A stretch of DNA of 11,173 bases from JAYZAP01 sp964645285 (GTDB lineage Bacteria; Pseudomonadota; Alphaproteobacteria; JAAXGF01): the NCBI GenBank assembly GCA_964645285.1, contig CAZYDR010000116.1, forward strand, positions 1 to 11,173, written 5' to 3'. Positions 6,440-11,173 of this stretch are shown here, piece after piece; the stretch's first letter is position 1; each line of letters starts with the position of its first letter. A model generated the notes under the pieces. It made no database searches. It was not told the DNA's origin and worked only from the letters and a program-made list of their open reading frames with translations. A program made the translations under genes and the position numbers.

Positions 6440-7372
6440 TCAGCCCCCCAGGTGCAGGCTAAGGAAGTCGCAGATGGCGTCGAACTCGGCGCGGGCGTCG
6501 GCGCCGGTGAAGCGCGCCCGCATGAAGCCATGGATCATGCCCCGTGCCTCGCGGTAGGTCACCCAGTTGCCGGCCCCGGCCAGCTTGCCGGCATAGACCC
6601 GGCCGTCGTCGCGGATCGGATCGATCTCGGCGCTGTGGACCCAGGCCGGGGGCAGACCGGAAAAATCCTTGGCCATGACCGGCCGGGCATAGGGGTCGTC
6701 GGTGTCGCGGTTATCGGGCAGGTAGAGGTCGCGGTACTTCTTGGTGCCCTCGGCGGTCAGCCCGGGCGACTCCGCGTGTTCCACATAGGACGGACAGGTC
6801 TGGTCAAGACCGGTGCCTGGATAAATCAGCGCTTGGGCCGCGATCTTCGGGCCACCACGGTCACGGGCCGCCAGGCAGGCGGCAGCCGAGAGATTGCCGC
6901 CGGCGCTGTCGCCGGCCACGGCGATGCGGTCCGGGTCAATGCCGAAGCCGGCCGGGTTGGCGGCCACATGGCACAGAGCCTCGTAGGTGTCGTTGAACGC
7001 CGCCGGGTAGGGATGGTCCGGGGTCAGTCGGTAGTCAACGCTGATGACCACGGCGCCGGTATTCTGGGCGAAACCCCAGGCGATGGCGTCCGAGCTGTCG
7101 AGATCACCCAGCATGAAGCCGCCGCCGTGCAGGTAGATGATACAGGCGCGTGGCGCATCACCGCCGGCCGAGCGATAGACACGCACGGGCATCTGGTGAT
7201 CGGGAGTTGGAATGATGGCATCGCGAAGCGCCATGTCGGACGGACAAGGTTGATTCAGGGCGCCGGTGTAGGCGGTCCAGAAGCGCCGCGCGCCCTCGAC
7301 CTCGTCGCCTTTTTCGCCGGCCGCCGCGCGGGCGTCGATGAGAACCTGCATGTCAGGATGTATTGTTGTCAT
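6440..7372 (-). CDS. HSL-family alpha/beta-hydrolase esterase, copy B
   Basis: This is a hormone-sensitive-lipase-type carboxylesterase of 310 residues. The oxyanion motif HGGG is at 82-85, the nucleophile elbow GDSAGG has Ser156, and the acid and base are Asp251 (EIDPIRDDG) and His281 (GMIHGF), so the triad is complete. No signal peptide is visible, so it should be cytoplasmic and act on small soluble esters or possibly lactones. I place the start at ATG 7372, not at the longer frame beginning at 7438. The chosen start gives MTTIHPDMQVLID, which aligns with the N-terminus of the neighbouring copy, and the longer version would overlap that gene. It starts four bases after copy A ends and stops two bases before HOT begins. 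It is the middle gene of a three-gene operon and a clear tandem duplicate of copy A. Confidence 0.93.
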   Translation of the reverse strand: MTTIHPDMQVLIDARAAAGEKGDEVEGARRFWTAYTGALNQPCPSDMALRDAIIPTPDHQMPVRVYRSAGGDAPRACIIYLHGGGFMLGDLDSSDAIAWGFAQNTGAVVISVDYRLTPDHPYPAAFNDTYEALCHVAANPAGFGIDPDRIAVAGDSAGGNLSAAACLAARDRGGPKIAAQALIYPGTGLDQTCPSYVEHAESPGLTAEGTKKYRDLYLPDNRDTDDPYARPVMAKDFSGLPPAWVHSAEIDPIRDDGRVYAGKLAGAGNWVTYREARGMIHGFMRARFTGADARAEFDAICDFLSLHLGG

Positions 7373-7376
7373 TCTA

Positions 7377-8315
7377 TCAGTCGCCCAGATGGAGATTAAG
7401 GAAGCCGCAAATGGCGTCGAACTCAGCACGCGCCGCATCGCCGGTGAAGCGCGCCCGCAGGAAGCCGTGGATCATGCCGCGTGCCTCGCGATAGGTCACA
7501 TCATTGCCGGCCAGGGCGAGGTTCGCGGCGTAGACCCGGCCGTCGTCGCGAATCGGATCGATCTCGGCCGAATGGACCCAGGCCGGCGGCAGGTTCGAAT
7601 AGTCCGTGGCCTTCACCGGGCGGGCGTAGGGATCAACCGTATCGAGATCGTTGGCCAGATAGAGCTGGCGGTATTTTTTGGTGCCCGCCGTGGTCAGGGT
7701 CGGCGTCTCGGCGTTCTCCACGTAGGACGGATAGGTCTGGTCGAGCCCGGTGCCCGGGTAGATCAGCGCCTGGGCCGCCACCTTGGGGCCGCCCCGGTCG
7801 CGGGCCGCGAGACAGGCGGCAGCGGACAAATTGCCGCCGGCGCTGTCACCGGCCATGGCGATACGATTTGCGTCGATGCCGAACTGGTCGGGATGGCCGG
7901 CCACGTAATCAAGCACCCCATAGATGTCGTTGAAGGCCGCCGGGTAGGGATGCTCCGGGGTCTTGCGGTAATTGGCGCTGATGACCACGGCGCCGGTGCC
8001 CTGGGCATAGCCCCAGGCGATGGAGTCGGAGCTGTCCAGGTCGCCGACCAGGAAGCCGCCGCCGTGGACATAGATGACGCAGGGCCGCGGTCCATCGGCC
8101 CCGGCCGGTCGGTAGACCCGCACCGCCACCTGGTTGTCAGCGGTCGAGATGAGGTCGTCGTGGACCGCCATGTCGTCGGGGTGGGGCCGGCTCAAGGCTT
8201 GGGAATAGAGGGTCCAGCCTCGTCGCGCGGCGGTCGGGCTGTCGTCGGGGCTCTCTTCGCCGGCCGCCTTGCCAGCGTCGATCAGAACCTGCATGTCCGG
8301 GTGCATTGTCGCCAT
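7377..8315 (-). CDS. HSL-family alpha/beta-hydrolase esterase, copy A
   Basis: This 312-residue HSL-type carboxylesterase is the first gene of the esterase-esterase-HOT operon. The oxyanion motif HGGG is at 84-87, Ser158 sits in GDSAGG, Asp253 in EIDPIRDDG and His283 in GMIHGF. Long stretches such as the one around GNLSAAACLAARDRGGPK are identical in copy B; by eye the two proteins share roughly 70 percent of residues. They differ most in the cap region (residues about 20-60) and around 195-240, where substrate contacts are expected, so the pair may split substrates. A strong AGGAGGAG ribosome site at 8324-8331 sits eight bases before the ATG, the best in the window. This agrees with it leading the operon. 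The divergent alpha/beta hydrolase begins 102 bases away. No signal peptide is seen. Confidence 0.93.
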   Translation of the reverse strand: MATMHPDMQVLIDAGKAAGEESPDDSPTAARRGWTLYSQALSRPHPDDMAVHDDLISTADNQVAVRVYRPAGADGPRPCVIYVHGGGFLVGDLDSSDSIAWGYAQGTGAVVISANYRKTPEHPYPAAFNDIYGVLDYVAGHPDQFGIDANRIAMAGDSAGGNLSAAACLAARDRGGPKVAAQALIYPGTGLDQTYPSYVENAETPTLTTAGTKKYRQLYLANDLDTVDPYARPVKATDYSNLPPAWVHSAEIDPIRDDGRVYAANLALAGNDVTYREARGMIHGFLRARFTGDAARAEFDAICGFLNLHLGD

Positions 8316-8405
8316 GGTCGTCTCTCCTCCTGGGTCCGCGCGCCTGGGCGATCATGCAACCGGGCCGGCGGCGACGCAAGCCGGGGCTGGCGCCTGAAGT
8401 TTCCG

Positions 8406-8421
8406 CCATGGTAAACCATGG
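8406..8421. repeat. Perfect 7-bp inverted repeat overlapping the hydrolase start codon
   Basis: CCATGGT at 8406-8412 and ACCATGG at 8415-8421 are exact reverse complements separated by AA. The second arm contains the annotated ATG of the plus-strand hydrolase at 8418; another in-frame ATG follows at 8424. No convincing Shine-Dalgarno sequence precedes either one. The element may be an operator in the divergent promoter region, or may affect start-codon access, or may be chance (CCATGG is self-complementary). Confidence 0.4.
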
Positions 8422-9209
8422 TCATGGACGACCGACGCAAGTGGATCGAGGGCGGGACGAATTTTCGGGTCAGTGGCGAAGGGCCGCCGCTGATCCTGAT
8501 TCACGGCGTCGGTCTTGATCTCACTATGTGGTCCCACTTCGCCGCCGTGTTTGAGTCCCAGTTCACAGTCATTCGCTACGATATGCTGGGCCATGGCCTC
8601 AGCGCCAAACCGCCGGGCCGCCGCCGGCTCGATGACTTTACCGACCAACTCCACCGGCTCCATGATTACCTGGACGTGGGCCCGGCTGTGGTTGCCGGGT
8701 TCTCCATGGGCGGCCTGATTGCCCGTGGCTACGTGGCGCGCCACTCTGACATGGTCAGTCGGCTGGTGCTCATGAATACGGTGTTCGAGCGGGACGCGGC
8801 CCAGCGGGCGGCGATCCAAAGTCGGGTTGAAATGGTCATCCGCGACGGCAATGCTTCGACCATCGATATGGCCATGGCGCGCTGGTTCTCGGTCGCGTTT
8901 CTGGCAGACAATCCCGATCTCGAAGCGGCGTTACGCCAGCGTCTGGAAAGCAACGACGCCCATGGCTATCTCGAAGCCTACCGCATGTATGCGGACGCTG
9001 ACGGGGCGTTGTCCGGTGATCTGGAGCTGGTCACCTGCCCGACCCTGGTGGTGACCGGGTCCGACGACGTGGGCTCGACTCCGGACATGGCTGAAGCCAT
9101 GGCCAATCGGGTCCAGGATGGTCGCTGGCTGGTCTTTTCCGGTCACCGCCACATGGGTCTGATCGAGGACCCCGACCCGGTCATCAAAGCCCTGTGCGAT
9201 TTTCTTTGA
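8418..9209 (+). CDS. Alpha/beta-fold hydrolase (PcaD/enol-lactonase-like group)
   Basis: This 263-residue alpha/beta hydrolase has a compact one-domain build with a small cap. PLILIHGVGLDLTMW near 24-38 holds the HG oxyanion motif, VIRYDMLGHGLS is near 51-62, and the nucleophile elbow GFSMGG has Ser96. The acid is Asp216 or Asp217 in VVTGSDDVGSTP, and the base is probably His245 in GHRHMGLIEDPD. Members of this group include 3-oxoadipate enol-lactonase and other lactone or ester hydrolases; the motifs do not fix the substrate. It is divergent from the esterase-HOT operon and precedes the aldehyde dehydrogenase by 160 bases. The start could be ATG 8418 or ATG 8424 (two residues shorter); neither has a clear ribosome site. 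The stop is TGA, with a small hairpin 11 bases later. Confidence 0.9.
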   Translation: MVMDDRRKWIEGGTNFRVSGEGPPLILIHGVGLDLTMWSHFAAVFESQFTVIRYDMLGHGLSAKPPGRRRLDDFTDQLHRLHDYLDVGPAVVAGFSMGGLIARGYVARHSDMVSRLVLMNTVFERDAAQRAAIQSRVEMVIRDGNASTIDMAMARWFSVAFLADNPDLEAALRQRLESNDAHGYLEAYRMYADADGALSGDLELVTCPTLVVTGSDDVGSTPDMAEAMANRVQDGRWLVFSGHRHMGLIEDPDPVIKALCDFL

Positions 9210-9219
9210 TCTACTCATA

Positions 9220-9239
9220 CCATCGGTCAAAACCGATGG
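9220..9239 (+). terminator. Hairpin after the alpha/beta hydrolase (possible terminator)
   Basis: CCATCGGT (9220-9227) and ACCGATGG (9232-9239) form a perfect 8-bp stem with loop CAAA, 10 bases after the hydrolase stop codon. Two further short stems follow: 9264-9269 with 9274-9279 (CGCCAA/TTGGCG) and 9282-9286 with 9289-9293 (GCGCG/CGCGC). No T-run follows any of them, so intrinsic termination would be weak; a 3'-end-stabilising structure is also possible. Confidence 0.4.
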
Positions 9240-9296
9240 GCGTTCAAACGGCACGCAACCTTCCGCCAAACGGTTGGCGACGCGCGGTCGCGCTTG

Positions 9297-9333
9297 CCAG
9301 TGGACATTATGAGTCAATCATAATGTCCACTGG
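9297..9333. promoter_or_regulatory. Perfect 16-bp inverted repeat upstream of the aldehyde dehydrogenase (candidate operator)
   Basis: CCAGTGGACATTATGA (9297-9312) and its exact reverse complement (9318-9333) flank the 5-base spacer GTCAA. It sits 36 bases before the ALDH ATG and directly abuts a TG-G-TATAAG extended -10-like sequence. A dimeric repressor bound here would cover the -35 region, so it reads as an operator more than as a terminator. As RNA it would also form a strong hairpin, but no T-run follows on the plus strand. No regulator gene is in the window to pair with it. Confidence 0.65.
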
Positions 9334-9339
9334 TATAAG
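9331..9339 (+). promoter_or_regulatory. Possible extended -10 promoter of the aldehyde dehydrogenase gene
   Basis: TGG-TATAAG fits the extended -10 form TGn-TATAAT with one mismatch and would start a transcript near 9346. A GGTGAGG ribosome site follows at 9361-9367, two bases before the ATG. There is no good -35 hexamer at 17 bases, which extended -10 promoters can tolerate. The right end of the 16-bp inverted repeat overlaps the TG element. Confidence 0.35.
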
Positions 9340-9369
9340 CTGTGGAAAATCACTGACGGGGGTGAGGCC

Positions 9370-10854
9370 ATGAGGGATCTGAAGACCTACCAGTTCTACA
9401 TCGACGGTGAATGGTGCGACGCCGAGGGCGGCAAGACCTTCGAGTCCATCGACCCATCCACCGGCCAGACCTGGGCCTTGATGCCCGAGGCCAGCGAGGC
9501 CGACGTCAATCGCGCCGTCGATGCCGCCGAGCGCGCCATGTGGTCGGAACCGTGGTGCACCATGCTGCCGCCCCAGCGCGCCGCTCTGCTGCGCAAGCTC
9601 GCCGACCTGATGGCCGAGAACGCCCGCCATCTCGGCGAAATCGAGACCCGCGATACCGGTAAGATTATCCGCGAGACCGCCGGTCAGGCCGCCTATATCG
9701 CCGAGTACTACCGCTATTTCGCCGGCCTTTGCGACAAGATCGAGGGCTCGACCCTGCCGCTGGACAAGCCCGACATGATTGCCATGACCGTGCGCGAGCC
9801 GCTCGGCGTGGTCGCCGCTATTGTGCCGTGGAATTCGCAACAGTTCCTCATCGCCAACAAGCTGGGCCCGGCTATCGCGGCGGGCAACACGGTGGTGCTC
9901 AAGGCTTCCGAGGACGGCCCGGCGCCGATCTTCGAATTCGCCAAGCTGGTCGAGGAAGCCGGCTTCCCGCCCGGCGTGGTCAACGTCATTACCGGATTCG
10001 GCGAGCCCTGCGGCCGGGCGCTCACGGCCCATCCCAAGGTCGCCCGGGTGGCCTTTACCGGCGGCCCGGACACCGCCCGTCACGTCATCCGCAATACCGC
10101 CGAGAACTTCGCCGTAACCTCCCTGGAACTGGGCGGCAAGTCGCCGTTCATCGTTTTCGAGGACGCCGATATCGAATCCGCCACCAATGGCGTGGTGGCC
10201 GGTATCTTCGGCGCCTCGGGCCAGTCCTGTGTCGCCGGCTCGCGGTTGTTCCTCCAGGACTCGATCCACGATCAGGTGATCGAGAATATCGTCGAAAAGG
10301 CGTCCCACATTCGCATCGGCGATCCTCAGGACGGCGATACCGAGTTCGGGCCGCTCTGCACCTTGGCCCAGATCGAGAAGATCGAGACCAATGTGGCGGC
10401 CACCCTCAAGGCCGGCGGTATCCTGCGCCACGGCGGCAACCGGCCCCAGGGCTTCGATGCCGGCTACTACTATTCGCCGACGGTGATCGAATGTCCGAGC
10501 CCCAAGCTTGCCACGGTTGAGGAGGAAATGTTCGGCCCGGTGCTCAGTGTGCTGCGCTTCTCGGACGAGGACGAGGTCATCGCCATGGCCAACGACACTC
10601 GCTACGGCCTTGCTGGCGGCGCCTTTACCCGTGATATCAGCCGGGCGCTCAGGGTCGCCAAGCGCCTGCGCAACGGTATTACCTGGATCAACACCTATCG
10701 GGTGGTATCGCCGGTGGCGCCGTTCGGCGGCTTCAAGATGAGCGGCCACGGGCGCGAGAGCGGCATGGACAGCGTTCATGACTACACCCGGACCAAGACC
10801 ATCTGGATCAACACCTCGGACGCGCCCATGGCTGATCCCTTTGTTATGCGGTAG
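9370..10854 (+). CDS. NAD(P)-dependent aldehyde dehydrogenase
   Basis: This full-length ALDH-superfamily enzyme of 494 residues oxidises an aldehyde to the acid. The cofactor-binding elements are IVPWN with Asn155 (151-155), VLKAS with Lys178 and the FTGG turn at 229-232. The catalytic residues are Glu253 in SLELGGKSP and Cys287 in FGASGQSCVAGSR. The EEEMFGPVLSV block (Glu386) and PFGGFKMSGHGRE near 451-463 complete the fold. It is cytoplasmic. Exact substrate class is not readable; the sequence resembles the broad group that handles hydroxylated, semi- and betaine-type aldehydes. With HOT next door, succinic semialdehyde or a related semialdehyde is a reasonable guess. It has its own operator-like repeat and probable promoter, so it may be controlled apart from the upstream hydrolase. 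The stop is TAG at the normal family length. The long open frame antisense to it is a GC-bias artefact. Confidence 0.96.
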   Translation: MRDLKTYQFYIDGEWCDAEGGKTFESIDPSTGQTWALMPEASEADVNRAVDAAERAMWSEPWCTMLPPQRAALLRKLADLMAENARHLGEIETRDTGKIIRETAGQAAYIAEYYRYFAGLCDKIEGSTLPLDKPDMIAMTVREPLGVVAAIVPWNSQQFLIANKLGPAIAAGNTVVLKASEDGPAPIFEFAKLVEEAGFPPGVVNVITGFGEPCGRALTAHPKVARVAFTGGPDTARHVIRNTAENFAVTSLELGGKSPFIVFEDADIESATNGVVAGIFGASGQSCVAGSRLFLQDSIHDQVIENIVEKASHIRIGDPQDGDTEFGPLCTLAQIEKIETNVAATLKAGGILRHGGNRPQGFDAGYYYSPTVIECPSPKLATVEEEMFGPVLSVLRFSDEDEVIAMANDTRYGLAGGAFTRDISRALRVAKRLRNGITWINTYRVVSPVAPFGGFKMSGHGRESGMDSVHDYTRTKTIWINTSDAPMADPFVMR

Positions 10855-10903
10855 AATCGGGCCAGCATCTGCAAATCGATTTGGCATGAGGAGCGCCCTG
10901 ACA

Positions 10904-11140
10904 GTGACCCGTGATAGCCGCCGTACCATAGCCTTCGACACTAACGATTGAGAATTCTACGCCCAGGCGGTCAGCATGGCGGAAGGCGCCCAGTCGAATG
11001 ACACCTATTCCACCGTCAATTCTCAGGGCCAGATTGTCTCGACCCAGATGCCGGGGGCCGATTCCCTGCGTTTCATGCGCCAGGCCGATGCGTTCAAACG
11101 CTGTATGAAAAGCCGGAAATACCGCTCGGTCGCCAACTAG
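10904..11140 (+). pseudogene. Small hypothetical ORF interrupted by one TGA
   Basis: A GTG at 10904 is preceded by GAGGAG at 10887-10892, eleven bases away. The frame runs 78 codons to TAG at 11138-11140, with a TGA at codon 16 (10949-10951). An in-frame ATG lies further upstream at 10886. After the TGA the frame reads like a real small protein: EFYAQAVSMAEGAQSND, then a Gln/Ser-rich middle and the ending FMRQADAFKRCMKSRKYRSVAN. That ending resembles the C-terminal cysteine-containing tail of small envelope-associated proteins, though I do not recognise a family. The TGA could be TGG or TGC mutated, or a sequence error. Alternatively only the 54 codons from ATG 10976 are used, but that start has no ribosome site. 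No signal peptide is visible. Confidence 0.4.
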
Positions 11141-11173
11141 AGCAGCTTCAAACAATACAGGGGCATTTGACCG

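Noticed and set aside
7373..7438. Longer start for esterase copy B at 7438
   Set aside because: It would overlap copy A by 62 bases, and the paralogue aligns from ATG 7372.
7338..8414. Plus-strand open frame of about 358 codons antisense to esterase copy A, and similar ones opposite HOT, copy B and FIST
   Set aside because: All are shadows of well-supported minus-strand enzymes with intact catalytic motifs and carry Gly/Ala/Arg/Val-biased composition.
10872..10883. 12-bp palindrome CAAATCGATTTG after the ALDH gene
   Set aside because: It is short, has no extended stem or T-run, and is not placed like an operator relative to the next start; it may be chance.
9307..10941. Long open frame of about 540 codons on the minus strand opposite the aldehyde dehydrogenase
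   Set aside because: The plus-strand ALDH has all catalytic motifs; the antisense frame has no recognisable domain and follows from GC-rich third positions.
10949..10990. Selenocysteine insertion at the TGA of the small right-edge ORF
   Set aside because: Only a weak stem (CGCC with GGCG) can be drawn after the TGA, and the protein is not like any selenoprotein family I know.

Overview
The window looks like a piece of a GC-rich alphaproteobacterial chromosome, most like Rhodospirillales. This rests on the GC bias in third codon positions, the rluB-rsmD pair, a short HspQ, a CheY-like protein of a type I associate with that group, and stop codons that are TAG or TGA and never TAA. The assignment is inference; there is no rRNA or other marker in the window. 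I see no tRNA, rRNA, CRISPR array, insertion sequence or phage gene.

Left part (149-3961, minus strand). Five genes read leftwards: a FIST-domain sensor, a VOC-fold protein, a class-I glutamine-amidotransferase-like hydrolase of the PuuD/peptidase C26 family, the 23S rRNA pseudouridine synthase RluB and the 16S rRNA methyltransferase RsmD. rluB and rsmD overlap by 20 bases. Between the PuuD-like gene and rluB lies a long hairpin with a perfect 20-bp arm, resembling a dispersed REP-type element.

Middle (4098-5016, plus strand). hspQ is followed by an AT-rich inverted repeat built on two GTATAC cores. Next comes a complete CheY-like receiver domain that is interrupted only by TAG codons. Over about 650 bases this frame holds six TAG and no TAA or TGA, and all receiver active-site residues are kept. 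It is either a young pseudogene, a run of sequence errors, or a gene read through amber codons. It is the oddest object in the window.

Right part (5130-10854). Two HSL-type esterases from a tandem duplication and an iron-type hydroxyacid-oxoacid transhydrogenase (HOT) form a very tight minus-strand operon, with gaps of 4 and 2 bases. Divergent from it run an alpha/beta hydrolase and, behind its own hairpin/operator and probable extended -10 promoter, an NAD(P)-type aldehyde dehydrogenase. Esterases or lactonase, HOT and aldehyde dehydrogenase could together turn an ester or lactone of a hydroxy acid such as 4-hydroxybutyrate into the semialdehyde and then the diacid (for 4-hydroxybutyrate, succinate). 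The pathway is inferred from enzyme families, not shown.

The right edge holds a small ORF broken by one TGA. The left edge may hold the last ~34 codons of an unrecognised gene.
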